A DNA stretch of 38,194 nucleotides from Sulfurihydrogenibium subterraneum DSM 15120 (GTDB lineage Bacteria > Aquificota > Aquificia > Aquificales > Hydrogenothermaceae), in NCBI RefSeq assembly GCF_000619805.1, contig NZ_JHUV01000001.1, positions 1 to 38,194 of the forward strand, in the 5' to 3' direction. The translations under genes were made by a program, and so were the position numbers. Positions 8,895-18,465 of this stretch are shown piece by piece. The notes under the pieces were generated by a model that was not told the origin of the DNA, searched no databases, and saw nothing but the letters and a program-made list of their open reading frames with translations. The stretch's first letter is position 1. The number at the start of each line of letters is the position of its first letter.

Positions 8895-9340
8895 TGAAAT
8901 TACACGAATTAAAACCAAATAAAGGTGCTACACATAAAAAGAAAATAGTAGGTAGAGGTATAGGATCTGGACACGGTAAAACATCTACTAGAGGGCAAAA
9001 AGGACAGACTTCAAGGTCAGGAGATTCTAAATTACCTGCAAGATTTGAAGGTGGACAAACACCTTTTATAATGAGAATCCCAAAAAGAGGTTTTAAAAAC
9101 CCAAATAAAGTAGAATACGAAATAGTAAATTTAAAAGATCTTGAAAAAAAATTTAATGAGAATGAAGAAGTAAACCCTCAAACATTAATAGAAAAAGGGT
9201 TGGTTAAAAGAGGAAAGTGTGTAAAAATATTGGGAGATGGTGAATTAACTAAAAAGCTAACTGTAAAAGCTCATGCAATTTCTGCCTCTGCTGAAGAAAA
9301 GATAAAATCAATTGGTGGAACTGTAGAAAAAATTTCTTAA
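8894..9340 (+). CDS. rplO: 50S ribosomal protein L15
   Basis: The 148-residue product shows the unstructured glycine/basic N-terminal arm of L15 ([19 protein letters not shown], about residues 21-39) and the globular domain with [20 protein letters not shown]15 threads through the large subunit and is a late-assembly protein. GGAGGAG lies inside the end of rpmD. It directly precedes secY, as in most spc operons. Confidence 0.98.
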   Translation: MKLHELKPNKGATHKKKIVGRGIGSGHGKTSTRGQKGQTSRSGDSKLPARFEGGQTPFIMRIPKRGFKNPNKVEYEIVNLKDLEKKFNENEEVNPQTLIEKGLVKRGKCVKILGDGELTKKLTVKAHAISASAEEKIKSIGGTVEKIS

Positions 9341-9352
9341 TCGGGGTATTTT

Positions 9353-11275
<1,923 letters not shown>

Positions 11276-11287
11276 TAATATTTACCT

Positions 11288-12040
11288 ATGATTGAACTTA
11301 AGTCAAAAGAGGATATTGAAAAGTTAAGAATCGCAAATAAGCACGTTGGTGAGATTTTAAATTTGTTAAAAGAATATGTTAAGCCAGGTGTGTCTGCATA
11401 CGAGTTAGATCAAATAGCTTACGAAGAATGTAAAAAAAGGAATGTTAAACCAGCTTTTTTGGGGCTTTACGGATTTCCAGCCTCTTTGTGTGTTTCAATA
11501 AATGAAGAGGTTGTACACGGTATTCCTAAAAAAGAAAAAGTTATAAAAGAAGGTGATATAGTAAGTTTGGATTTCGGTGTAGAATACGAAGGCTGGTTCG
11601 GAGATGCAGCTATTACAGTAGCTGTTGGAGAAGTGAGCGAAAGGAAAAAAAGACTTATAGAAGGTGTAGAAAGATCTTTAGAAGAAGCTATTAAGCTTTG
11701 TTATCCTAGTAGAAACTTAAAAGAAATAGCTTCTGTTATACAAAAAACGCTTTTAGATTATAAACTTACGCCAGTTTGTACATACGGTGGACATGGGATA
11801 GGTAGAAAACCACATGAACCGCCACATGTTACAAACTGTGTTGAAAATGCGGAAAATGTAGTACTAAAAGAAGGAATGGTATTGGCTATAGAACCTATGG
11901 CATATTTAGGAAAAGGAAAGATAAGAGTTTTAAAGGATGGCTGGACTGTCGTTACGACGGATAAAAGCCAGGCTGCACACTTTGAACATAGCATTGCAGT
12001 TACAGAAAATGGTCCTATTGTTTTATCAAAATTAGATTAA
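11288..12040 (+). CDS. map: Methionine aminopeptidase, type I
   Basis: Map removes the initiator methionine from nascent proteins. The 250-residue product has the pita-bread fold motifs and all five metal ligands in context: Asp in LDFGVEYEGWFGDAA (two), His in GHGIGRKPHEPPH, Glu in LAIEPM, and Glu in VTENGP near the C terminus. No Shine-Dalgarno is visible in the 13 bases between adk and the ATG (ATTAATATTTACCT). Together with the overlapping promoter this suggests a near-leaderless transcript in addition to readthrough. Placement between adk and infA is standard. Confidence 0.97.
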   Translation: MIELKSKEDIEKLRIANKHVGEILNLLKEYVKPGVSAYELDQIAYEECKKRNVKPAFLGLYGFPASLCVSINEEVVHGIPKKEKVIKEGDIVSLDFGVEYEGWFGDAAITVAVGEVSERKKRLIEGVERSLEEAIKLCYPSRNLKEIASVIQKTLLDYKLTPVCTYGGHGIGRKPHEPPHVTNCVENAENVVLKEGMVLAIEPMAYLGKGKIRVLKDGWTVVTTDKSQAAHFEHSIAVTENGPIVLSKLD

Positions 12041-12051
12041 GGTAGAAAGAG

Positions 12052-12288
12052 ATGGCTAAGAAAAAAGAAGAGCAACAAAAAGAGAAGGGAATAGTTTTAG
12101 AGGGAACAGTTTTAGAAGCTTTGCCTAACGCAATGTTTAGAGTTCAACTTGAAACAGGGCATGAAGTTTTAGCGCATGTATCAGGAAAGATGAGAATGCA
12201 CTTTATAAAGATATTACCTGGTGATAAAGTAAAAGTTGAGTTATCTCCTTATGACTTATCAAGAGGAAGAATTATTTTTAGAGTTTAA
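12052..12288 (+). CDS. infA: Translation initiation factor IF-1
   Basis: IF-1 binds the 30S A site during initiation. The OB-fold signature is clear: [20 protein letters not shown], then [19 protein letters not shown] and the closing [21 protein letters not shown]. At 78 residues it is slightly longer than the usual 72 because of a Lys/Glu-rich N-terminal tail ([13 protein letters not shown]). It lies between map and rpmJ as in many bacteria. Confidence 0.97.
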   Translation: MAKKKEEQQKEKGIVLEGTVLEALPNAMFRVQLETGHEVLAHVSGKMRMHFIKILPGDKVKVELSPYDLSRGRIIFRV

Positions 12289-12303
12289 TTAGGAGGATAA
12301 AGG

Positions 12304-12417
12304 ATGAAAGTGAAAGCTTCTGTAAAACCAAGATGTGAAAAGTGTAGAATAATAAGAAGGAACGGAAGAGTAATGGTGATATGTGAGAATCCAAAACATA
12401 AGCAAAAACAAGGCTAA
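12304..12417 (+). CDS. rpmJ: 50S ribosomal protein L36, zinc type
   Basis: This is a 37-residue frame starting [19 protein letters not shown]. Cys11, Cys14, Cys27 and His32 form the zinc site of the C+ type L36, and length and charge are exactly those of the family. AGGAGGATAAAGG precedes the ATG. It sits between infA and rpsM, the standard place. It is easily missed by length cut-offs. Confidence 0.96.
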   Translation: MKVKASVKPRCEKCRIIRRNGRVMVICENPKHKQKQG

Positions 12418-12434
12418 AAAGGAGGCTGTAAAAT

Positions 12435-12785
12435 ATGGCACGTATTGCAGGCGTAGATTTACCAGATAGAAAAAGATTAGAGATTGCTCTTACTTACATA
12501 TACGGTATAGGTAAGACTAGAGCAAAAGAAATATTGGAAAAAACTGGAATAGACGGAATGAAGAGAGTTGGAGAGTTAACTCCCGAAGAACTTAATACAA
12601 TAAGAAAGTTTATAGAACAAAATTATAAAGTAGAAGGTGACCTCAGAAGAGAAGTTGCAGTTGCTATCAAGAGATTGGTTGATATGGGTTGTTATAGAGG
12701 TATTAGACATAGACTTGGTCTTCCAGTAAGAGGTCAAAGAACAAAAACAAATGCAAAAACAAGAAGAGGAAAAAGAAAAAAGTAA
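12435..12785 (+). CDS. rpsM: 30S ribosomal protein S13
   Basis: S13 in the 30S head contacts P-site tRNA and bridge B1. The 116-residue product has [20 protein letters not shown] with its helix-hairpin-helix ([11 protein letters not shown], about residues 25-35) and the basic C-terminal tail [20 protein letters not shown]. In E. coli, S4 represses this cistron through a pseudoknot. No comparable long leader exists here: the gap to rpmJ is 17 bases with AAGGAGG. Confidence 0.98.
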   Translation: MARIAGVDLPDRKRLEIALTYIYGIGKTRAKEILEKTGIDGMKRVGELTPEELNTIRKFIEQNYKVEGDLRREVAVAIKRLVDMGCYRGIRHRLGLPVRGQRTKTNAKTRRGKRKK

Positions 12786-12815
12786 TTTAAATAAGAATAA
12801 GAATGAGGTGTAAAC

Positions 12816-13208
12816 ATGGCTAAAAAAAGAAAATCTGCTCCTAAAAAACTAAAAAGAACAGTAACTTCAGGTATAGCCCACATACAATCAACATTCAATA
12901 ACACTATAGTTACTATAACTGACAAAGAAGGTAACACTCTTTCATGGGCATCTGGAGGAACAGAAGGATTTAAAGGGACAAGAAAAAATACTCCTTATGC
13001 AGCACAGCTTGCTGCTCAAAAAGCCGCTAAAAAAGCTATGGATGAATATGGATTAAAAGAAGTTGAAGTTTGGGTAAAAGGACCCGGAGCTGGTAGAGAA
13101 CCAGCAATAAGAACATTGGCAGCTGCTGGTTTATCAATTACTGCAATTAGAGACGTTACACCTATACCCCATAACGGTTGTCGTCCAACAAGTAAAAGGA
13201 GGGTTTAA
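12816..13208 (+). CDS. rpsK: 30S ribosomal protein S11
   Basis: S11 lies on the 30S platform near the mRNA exit. The 130-residue protein has the core [18 protein letters not shown], the [20 protein letters not shown] segment, and the conserved C-terminal [16 protein letters not shown]. The ribosome site is AATGAGGTG. rpsD follows three bases after the stop. Confidence 0.98.
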   Translation: MAKKRKSAPKKLKRTVTSGIAHIQSTFNNTIVTITDKEGNTLSWASGGTEGFKGTRKNTPYAAQLAAQKAAKKAMDEYGLKEVEVWVKGPGAGREPAIRTLAAAGLSITAIRDVTPIPHNGCRPTSKRRV

Positions 13209-13211
13209 TCA

Positions 13212-13826
13212 ATGGGTAGATATATAGGACCTTTAACAAAAGTAAGTAGAAGGTTAGGTGTATTTGTAGGTGGTGATATAGAATCTTTCCAAAAGAGAAA
13301 TTTTCCACCTGGACAACATGGAAGAACTCAAGGTAGAAAAAAGCTATCAGATTATGGAGTTAGATTACAAGAGAAACAAAAGTTAAAGTTTCTATATGGT
13401 GGTCTAAGAGAAGGTCAATTTAGAAGATACTTTGAGGAAGCATCTAAAAAAGCGGGTAACACAGGTGTAGTTTTATTGCAACTTTTAGAGAGAAGATTAG
13501 ATAATGTTGTATATAGATTAGGTTTTGCAAAAACAAGACAACAGGCAAGACAATTCGTAAAACATGGTCATTTTACTGTTAATGGAAAAAAAGTAGATAT
13601 TTCATCTTATAGGGTTGATGTTGGAGATATTATAGAAGTTAGAGAGAAAAGTAAAAAATTGTCTGTTTTTAAAGAGAATTTAGAAAGTAGAGACCCAAGA
13701 TCAGTCCCTAGGTGGCTTGAGTTGGATAAAGACAGTATGAGAGGTAAGGTTATAGAAATTCCGGAAGAAATAGAATTAGAGATTCCTGTTAATGTTCAGT
13801 ACATTATTGAGTTTTACTCTATGTAA
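13212..13826 (+). CDS. rpsD: 30S ribosomal protein S4
   Basis: S4 nucleates 30S assembly at the five-way junction of 16S rRNA and is a translational repressor in E. coli. The product is 204 residues. It has a basic N-terminal domain without the zinc cysteines of some S4 forms and an S4/Hsp15 RNA-binding domain (ERRLDNVVYRLGFAKTRQQA, ARQFVKHGHFTVNGKKVDI, about residues 88-130). AAGGAGG precedes the ATG. It is followed by an unusually GC-rich, foldable 109-base spacer before rpoA, the only sizeable gap in the alpha cluster, which makes S4 feedback on rpoA-rplQ an obvious hypothesis. Confidence 0.98.
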   Translation: MGRYIGPLTKVSRRLGVFVGGDIESFQKRNFPPGQHGRTQGRKKLSDYGVRLQEKQKLKFLYGGLREGQFRRYFEEASKKAGNTGVVLLQLLERRLDNVVYRLGFAKTRQQARQFVKHGHFTVNGKKVDISSYRVDVGDIIEVREKSKKLSVFKENLESRDPRSVPRWLELDKDSMRGKVIEIPEEIELEIPVNVQYIIEFYSM

Positions 13827-13836
13827 TAAGATTTTG

Positions 13837-13875
13837 AATGCTCCAAAACCGCCTGCCGGGGCAAGGAGCATTTTT
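13837..13875 (+). terminator. Terminator-like hairpin after rpsD (possible attenuator)
   Basis: AATGCTCC at 13837-13844 pairs perfectly with GGAGCATT at 13865-13872 (8 bp) around a 20-base loop, followed by TTTTT ending at 13875. It stands between two genes that are normally cotranscribed. The loop is complementary to downstream sequence, so it may be conditional rather than constitutive. The pairing is seen; the function is inferred. Confidence 0.55.
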
Positions 13876-13927
13876 ATGTAAAGGCGGTAATAAATACCCC
13901 GGTACCGGAAAAGTATCCGGTTAGGAG
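13837..13927 (+). promoter_or_regulatory. GC-rich structured RNA candidate in the rpoA leader
   Basis: In an AT-rich neighbourhood this spacer is strikingly G+C rich and self-complementary. The hairpin loop carries ACCGCCT (13848-13854), complementary to AGGCGGT (13882-13888), and TGCCGGGG (13854-13861), complementary with one G-U to CCCCGGTA (13897-13904). The order A-B-A'-B' means these pairings would be pseudoknotted. A third helix, ACCGG (13904-13908) with CCGGT (13917-13921) around AAAAGTAT, abuts the rpoA ribosome site AGGAG (13923-13927). It is compatible with an autoregulatory mRNA site or attenuator for rpoA-rplQ. I do not recognise a known riboswitch class. Confidence 0.6.
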
Positions 13928-13935
13928 TAGTAAAG

Positions 13936-14916
13936 ATGCCTTCTTTGTTAGATTTTGTTATGCCTTCAAAAATATACTGGGATGAATCAACTAAAACAGA
14001 AAATTTTGGTAAATTATACGTAGAACCGTTAGAAAGAGGTTATGGTATAACTCTTGGTAATGCTTTAAGAAGGGTTTTACTTTCTTCATTACCCGGTGGT
14101 GCTATAACAGCTGTTAAGATAGTTGGAGTACCCCACGAATTTACGACAATAAAAGGTGTAATAGAAGACGTAAGTGAAATTATTTTAAATTTAAAACAGA
14201 TCAGATTGAAAGTAGATGAAAATATAGAAAGAGACTTTGCTATATTAGAAGTTGAAGGACCTGGTAAAGTTTTTGCAAAGGATATTAAAGTTCCACCAGG
14301 AATCGAAGTAGTAAATTCTGATGAGTATATATGCACTCTTTCTGAAAATGTAAAACTTCAGATGGAACTTAGAATAGAAAGAGGAAGAGGATACAAAACG
14401 GTAGAAGAGTTAGAAGAGATAAACGAAATTGGTTGGATATTAATTGATACTTCTTTTTCTCCGATAAAAAGATGTACCTTTGCTGTAGAGCCTGTTAGAG
14501 TAGGAGATAAAACAGACTACGATAGACTTATCCTTGAAATAGAGACAGACGGAACGATTACTCCAGATGAAGCGTTAGAAAAGTCAGCAAACATATTGAT
14601 TGAACATTTCACACTACTACAAAAACCTACCGTAAGAAAGGCACAAGTTATAAAGAAAACTGTTGCACCAAAAACAGAAGAGTTAAAAATAGAAGAAGAC
14701 AAATTGTCCTTAGCAATAGATGAACTTGAAATATCTTCAAGGGCTATAAATACTTTAAGAAAACTTGGAATAAACACAATTGGAGATTTGGTAAAATTAT
14801 CAGAAGATGATTTAAAAGAGGCTAAAAGTATTGGAAGAAAGTCTTTAAAAGAGATAAAGGACGCTTTAGCAGACATGGGCTTAGAACTTGCACCATCTAA
14901 ATCAACAACAGAGTAA
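13936..14916 (+). CDS. rpoA: DNA-directed RNA polymerase alpha subunit
   Basis: Alpha dimerises to start RNA polymerase assembly and reads UP elements and activators. The 326-residue product has the N-terminal domain with EPLERGYGITLGNALRRVLL and SSLPGGAITAVKI (about residues 31-60), a charged linker near 230-255, and the C-terminal domain with two helix-hairpin-helix elements (RAINTLRKLGINTIGDLVKL and the following KSIGRKSLKEIKDAL). Its ribosome site AGGAG is 8 bases upstream and lies immediately after a small hairpin, so accessibility may be controlled. rplQ follows after 16 bases. Confidence 0.98.
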   Translation: MPSLLDFVMPSKIYWDESTKTENFGKLYVEPLERGYGITLGNALRRVLLSSLPGGAITAVKIVGVPHEFTTIKGVIEDVSEIILNLKQIRLKVDENIERDFAILEVEGPGKVFAKDIKVPPGIEVVNSDEYICTLSENVKLQMELRIERGRGYKTVEELEEINEIGWILIDTSFSPIKRCTFAVEPVRVGDKTDYDRLILEIETDGTITPDEALEKSANILIEHFTLLQKPTVRKAQVIKKTVAPKTEELKIEEDKLSLAIDELEISSRAINTLRKLGINTIGDLVKLSEDDLKEAKSIGRKSLKEIKDALADMGLELAPSKSTTE

Positions 14917-14932
14917 TTAAAGGAGGAATAAA

Positions 14933-15304
14933 ATGCGTCATAGAGTTAAAACAAAAAGCTTTCACAGAAGAAAAGAGCAAAGAGAAGCTCTTTTTATAAA
15001 CTTAGCAAAAGCTCTTATATTAAATGGTAGAATTACGACCACTTTACCAAAAGCAAAAGCTTTAAGGTCTTTTGTGGAAAAGTTAGTAACTTTAGCAAAA
15101 GAAGATTCTATACACTCAAAAAGATTGCTATCCCAAAGATTAAGAGATCAAAGAGTTGCAAGGAAGTTGTATAGTGAAATAGCTCCTTTGTTTAAAGAGA
15201 GAAACGGTGGTTATACAAGAATATACAAGTTAGAGAAAAGAAGAATAGGTGATGGCGGAGAACAGGCTATAGTAGAGTTTGTAGAATATCCTGAAAAAGG
15301 ATAA
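14933..15304 (+). CDS. rplQ: 50S ribosomal protein L17
   Basis: L17 sits near the tunnel exit. The 123-residue product starts MRHRVKTKSFHRRKEQREAL and continues with LAKALILNGRITTTLPKAKALR, the conserved family core, and ends GDGGEQAIVEFVEY. It closes the alpha cluster. The stop TAA overlaps the ATG of yggT by one base (TAATG), so transcription and translation evidently continue into non-ribosomal genes. Confidence 0.98.
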   Translation: MRHRVKTKSFHRRKEQREALFINLAKALILNGRITTTLPKAKALRSFVEKLVTLAKEDSIHSKRLLSQRLRDQRVARKLYSEIAPLFKERNGGYTRIYKLEKRRIGDGGEQAIVEFVEYPEKG

Positions 15305-15603
15305 TGTTTATATTATCAAATTTTCTTTTGGCAGTGTCCCATACGTTGGACATTGCCCTTGAAATCTATAAATGGATTGTTATAATCTCAGCTTTAGTAT
15401 CTTTTGTAAATCCCGACCCTTATAACCCGATAATCAAATTTTTAAGAGCTTCTACAGAACCTGCTTACAGATTTATTAGAAGATATATTCCTACAATAAT
15501 CTACAACGTAGATTTTGCCCCCTTTATCGTTATTCTAATAATAATATTCCTTCAAAGATTCTTGGTTCCAACCCTACAACAGCTTGCATACCATCTTAGT
15601 TAA
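15304..15603 (+). CDS. YggT family membrane protein
   Basis: This 99-residue protein has two hydrophobic stretches (about residues 18-38 and 70-88) separated by the family's conserved amphipathic part DPYNPIIKFLRASTEPAYRF with the RRYIP turn. YggT proteins are small inner-membrane proteins linked to osmotic shock tolerance or, in photosynthetic lineages, to thylakoid biogenesis; the biochemical role is unsettled. The start overlaps the rplQ stop by one base, with AAAAAGG upstream. Family assignment is firm, function is not. Confidence 0.85.
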   Translation: MFILSNFLLAVSHTLDIALEIYKWIVIISALVSFVNPDPYNPIIKFLRASTEPAYRFIRRYIPTIIYNVDFAPFIVILIIIFLQRFLVPTLQQLAYHLS

Positions 15604-15619
15604 ACCTATATTTTTTCTT

Positions 15620-16669
15620 ATGATTGATTTAAAAGCCACTTTAGCTTTAGAGAGATTTTTACTTTCAAAACCCGTTGGTAAAGATATTCCTCTTACTGTA
15701 GGGGAAACTGTAAAAGCAAAAGTTATTGATGTCTTACCATCAGGAGCTGTGGTTTTAAGTTTAAAAGATAGTTATCTGACGGTTAACTCAAAGTTAAATC
15801 TTGAAAAAGGTCAAGAGCTTCTTTTAAAAGTTCTTCCACCAAAGGATAATAAATTACAGCTGGAGCTAATCTCTTTAGATGGAAAACCTTTAAAACCCCC
15901 TGAAGTCAAAATTGATGATCTTTATTCTAATTTAGTAAAAGACATTGAGACATTTAAAAACTTACCAGAGGAGCTTAAAAACCAAGTAGTAAAAAGTTTG
16001 TTAGACAGTTCTCAAATCTCCATTGTAAACTCAAAATTTGACAAAACACCAGAGATAAATACGGCCATTGTAAAAAAATCTGTTGAAAACTCAGGAATTT
16101 TTTATGAAAATAAGCTTTACAACTTTTTTAAAGTTATATCAGAATTACAAGAAAATATAAAAGAAGAGTCTTTAAAATCGCTTTTGAGAGATTTAAATAC
16201 TCAAAATTACAAAGAAAAAATAAATGAACTTAAAATGAAAATAGAAGACAGTGCTACTTTGCAAAAGTTAGAAAATTTGGAAAATACTATAGACTCTATA
16301 AAAGAAGACTTAAAATTTACATATCAAGACCCTAAAACATTAGAAGCTGTAAAAAATCTTCAAATTGCATCATTACTTAGTAATGCTGTTTATGGTATTT
16401 TTAACTTTAACATGCCAAATGTTAAATTTGGAAATTTTGAAATTAAAAAATCTCAGGTTGATGGTGAAGATGCTTTTTACTTTAAAGGGAGTCTTAACTT
16501 TGATAATGGGAAGGTTGACTTTTTAGTGGCAAGGTTTAAGGAAGGCTATTTTATCTCAATAAGACCAGAAAGCGAAGATTTAAAAGAAAAAATGAAAATT
16601 TATAAAAATGAACTTTTTAAATCTTTAAACCAGCAAGGAGTAAAGGTAGTTAGTTTAGATGTCTACTGA
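15620..16669 (+). CDS. FliK-like hook-length-control family protein
   Basis: The 349-residue product has a beta-rich N-terminal segment (VKAKVIDVLPSGAVVLSLKD, about residues 29-48, then a GQELLLKV repeat-like strand), a long polar helical middle (about 95-250), and a C-terminal domain. That last part (FYFKGSLNFDNGKVDFLVAR, ending LNQQGVKVVSLDVY) resembles the Flg_hook domain of FliK. FliK measures the hook and switches export by touching FlhB's C-terminal domain. The next gene encodes just such a domain, which supports the call. I prefer ATG 15620 over an in-frame TTG at 15584 that overlaps yggT. Neither has a clear ribosome site. Confidence 0.6.
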   Translation: MIDLKATLALERFLLSKPVGKDIPLTVGETVKAKVIDVLPSGAVVLSLKDSYLTVNSKLNLEKGQELLLKVLPPKDNKLQLELISLDGKPLKPPEVKIDDLYSNLVKDIETFKNLPEELKNQVVKSLLDSSQISIVNSKFDKTPEINTAIVKKSVENSGIFYENKLYNFFKVISELQENIKEESLKSLLRDLNTQNYKEKINELKMKIEDSATLQKLENLENTIDSIKEDLKFTYQDPKTLEAVKNLQIASLLSNAVYGIFNFNMPNVKFGNFEIKKSQVDGEDAFYFKGSLNFDNGKVDFLVARFKEGYFISIRPESEDLKEKMKIYKNELFKSLNQQGVKVVSLDVY

Positions 16670-16922
16670 AAATAGAAAAGCAGTAGCTTTAAAGTATGAG
16701 AGATACAAAGACACAGCTCCAAAAGTTATTGCAAAAGGAAAAGGAGAAATTGCACAGAAGATTATAGAAGTTGCAAAAGAACACGGTGTTTACGTAAAAG
16801 AAGATAAAGATTTAGTAGAGGTCTTATCTGGTTTAGATTTGTATCAGGAGATACCAGAAGACCTCTACAAAGTAGTAGCGGAAATATTAGCTTTTATTTA
16901 TAAAACTAAACAGAAACGTTAA
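16659..16922 (+). CDS. FlhB C-terminal-domain protein (FlhX/YlqH type)
   Basis: The 87-residue protein corresponds to the part of FlhB/YscU just after the NPTH autocleavage site: RKAVALKYERYKDTAPKVIA, KGKGEIAQKIIEVAKEHGVY, then LDLYQEIPEDLYKVVAEILA. The NPTH motif and the membrane part are absent, so this is a stand-alone domain like FlhX or B. subtilis YlqH. Such proteins can substitute for FlhB's cleaved C-terminal fragment in some species. It overlaps the FliK-like gene by 11 bases in another frame, and its last 17 bases overlap the end of dapD on the other strand. Confidence 0.8.
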   Translation: MSTENRKAVALKYERYKDTAPKVIAKGKGEIAQKIIEVAKEHGVYVKEDKDLVEVLSGLDLYQEIPEDLYKVVAEILAFIYKTKQKR

Positions 16923-17721
16923 ACTCTCTCAGAGCTTCGTTTAGTGAAGTCTTCTTGTCTGTAGACTCTTTTCTCTTTCCGATTATCAATGCACATTGGA
17001 CGCCGTATTCTCCTGCTGGGAACTTTTTAGTTATCGTTCCAGGTACAACTACACTTCTTGCAGGGACTCTACCTCTATACTCTACAGGTTCCTCTCCCGA
17101 TACATCTATTATCCTTGTAGATGCAGTTATTACAACGTTTGCACCTAAAACTGCCTCTTCTTCTACTATTACACCTTCAACTATAATACATCTTGAACCT
17201 ATAAAACAGTTGTCTTCTATGATAACAGGTCTTGCAGAAGGAGGCTCTAAAACGCCACCCAGTCCTACACCACCTGACAAGTGAACATTTTTTCCTACTT
17301 GAGCACATGACCCAACTGTAGCCCACGTATCAACCATAGTTCCGCTTCCAACGTATGCACCTATATTTACATAAGATGGCATAAGTATAGCACCTGGCTC
17401 TATATAACTTCCGTACCTCGCAGTAGCTGGAGGTACAACTCTAACGCCTCTTTCTCTCCAGTTTTTCTTTAAAGGTATCTTATCATAATATTCAAAAGGT
17501 CCAACTTCCATAACTTGCATATCTTGGATAGGAAAGTATAGGAGTATAGCTTGTTTGACCCACTCGTTTACAATCCATTCTCCGTTTACCTTTTCAGCAA
17601 CTCTTATTTTTCCTTTATCAAGAAGGTCTATAGTTTCCCTAACAGCTTCTTTGTATTTATTATCCTTTAACAGCTCTCTATTTTCCCAAGCTTGAGTTAT
17701 AAGTGTTTTTAATTCTTCCAA
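16906..17721 (-). CDS. dapD: 2,3,4,5-Tetrahydrodipicolinate N-succinyltransferase
   Basis: DapD transfers succinyl from succinyl-CoA to tetrahydrodipicolinate in the succinylase branch of diaminopimelate/lysine synthesis, feeding peptidoglycan. The 271-residue product has the family N-terminal helical domain, then a left-handed beta helix of hexapeptide repeats from about residue 100 to 220 (GSYIEPGAILMPSYVNIGAY, GTMVDTWATVGSCAQVGKNV). The GVGLGGVLEPPSA segment is diagnostic of DapD. The start is TTG at 17721, six bases after a perfect AGGAGG. It is a single gene transcribed towards the ribosomal operon, overlapping it by 17 bases. Confidence 0.96.
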   Translation of the reverse strand: MEELKTLITQAWENRELLKDNKYKEAVRETIDLLDKGKIRVAEKVNGEWIVNEWVKQAILLYFPIQDMQVMEVGPFEYYDKIPLKKNWRERGVRVVPPATARYGSYIEPGAILMPSYVNIGAYVGSGTMVDTWATVGSCAQVGKNVHLSGGVGLGGVLEPPSARPVIIEDNCFIGSRCIIVEGVIVEEEAVLGANVVITASTRIIDVSGEEPVEYRGRVPARSVVVPGTITKKFPAGEYGVQCALIIGKRKESTDKKTSLNEALREFNVSV

Positions 17722-17748
17722 TGCTTTCCTCCTGAAAGTTTTTGATAA

Positions 17749-17757
17749 ATTATATCA
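17749..17757 (-). promoter_or_regulatory. Extended -10 element for dapD
   Basis: Read on the minus strand the sequence is TGATATAAT: a consensus -10 (17749-17754) with the TGn extension (17755-17757). No good -35 is found 16-18 bases further upstream, as is usual for extended -10 promoters. The predicted start lies about 20 bases before the dapD TTG. Confidence 0.5.
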
Positions 17758-17802
17758 GAATTTAAGTTATAATTATAAACAAAACGTTTAGAGGTGTGGA
17801 AA

Positions 17803-18465
17803 ATGGGAGATTTAATAAGGATATATATAAATCCAAAAGAAAATTTAAAACAGATTAAAGAAAAACCTTTATCTTACAGTAGTTTGATTTCTAAATTTCT
17901 TCTTCCTTTTTCATTTTTACCTGTTTTAGGTTATCTAATAGGTTTTACCGTTTTAAAGTCTAACTATCTATCTTCTATAAACCAGTTTATAGATTTATTA
18001 AAGTCTGACCCAAAAGCAGACCTTTCAACGATTGAGTATATGAATAAGATTTTGCTAATGCTACAATCTTCCGATTATTCAAAAATATTTATATTTTTAG
18101 GTATAGTATGGTTATTTGAAATTTTTAAGCCTATCTTTTTGTCTGCTTTAGTTTTTTTCTTTGGTAAATCATTTGGAGGAGATAACGACCCTTTAAAAGT
18201 TTTTAATCTTGGAGTTATATCTCTTATTCCTGTTTGGATTGCTGGACTGAGTTATATGGTAAACTCTCCTGTTAACGCTTTTTTACTGTTTTTAGCCAGT
18301 TTTTATATGTTTTATCTTATTTTTATTGGGTCTGAAAAAATTTTAAGCATTCCTTCTGAAAACTCAAAAAACTTTCAATTTATAATAGTGATAGTGATTT
18401 TTTACGTAATTTTAAGTGGAATAATAGGTATGTTTCAAACATATTTAATTAGGAGTCTTTTATAG
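17803..18465 (+). CDS. Yip1-domain integral membrane protein
   Basis: The 220-residue product starts with a short cytoplasmic stretch (GDLIRIYINPKENLKQIKEK) typical of bacterial Yip1-domain proteins. About five hydrophobic segments follow, roughly at residues 30-48, 92-115, 130-150, 158-175 and 190-213. The molecular role of bacterial Yip1 proteins is not established. The start at 17803 is chosen because GAGGTG (17791-17796) gives a 6-base spacer, whereas an upstream in-frame GTG at 17794 lies within that ribosome site. It is the first gene of a plus-strand unit with mscS, coaE and gmhB. Confidence 0.7.
   Translation: MGDLIRIYINPKENLKQIKEKPLSYSSLISKFLLPFSFLPVLGYLIGFTVLKSNYLSSINQFIDLLKSDPKADLSTIEYMNKILLMLQSSDYSKIFIFLGIVWLFEIFKPIFLSALVFFFGKSFGGDNDPLKVFNLGVISLIPVWIAGLSYMVNSPVNAFLLFLASFYMFYLIFIGSEKILSIPSENSKNFQFIIVIVIFYVILSGIIGMFQTYLIRSLL

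Noticed and set aside
13837-13927. A known riboswitch class in the rpoA leader
   Set aside because: I compared it from memory with c-di-GMP, SAM, SAH, fluoride, guanidine, preQ1 and twister/pistol motifs and saw no conserved core. An Rfam search would be decisive.
15584-15619. TTG start for the FliK-like gene overlapping yggT
   Set aside because: No ribosome site, and the twelve extra residues are hydrophobic and not family-like. ATG 15620 preferred, though its own ribosome site is also unclear.
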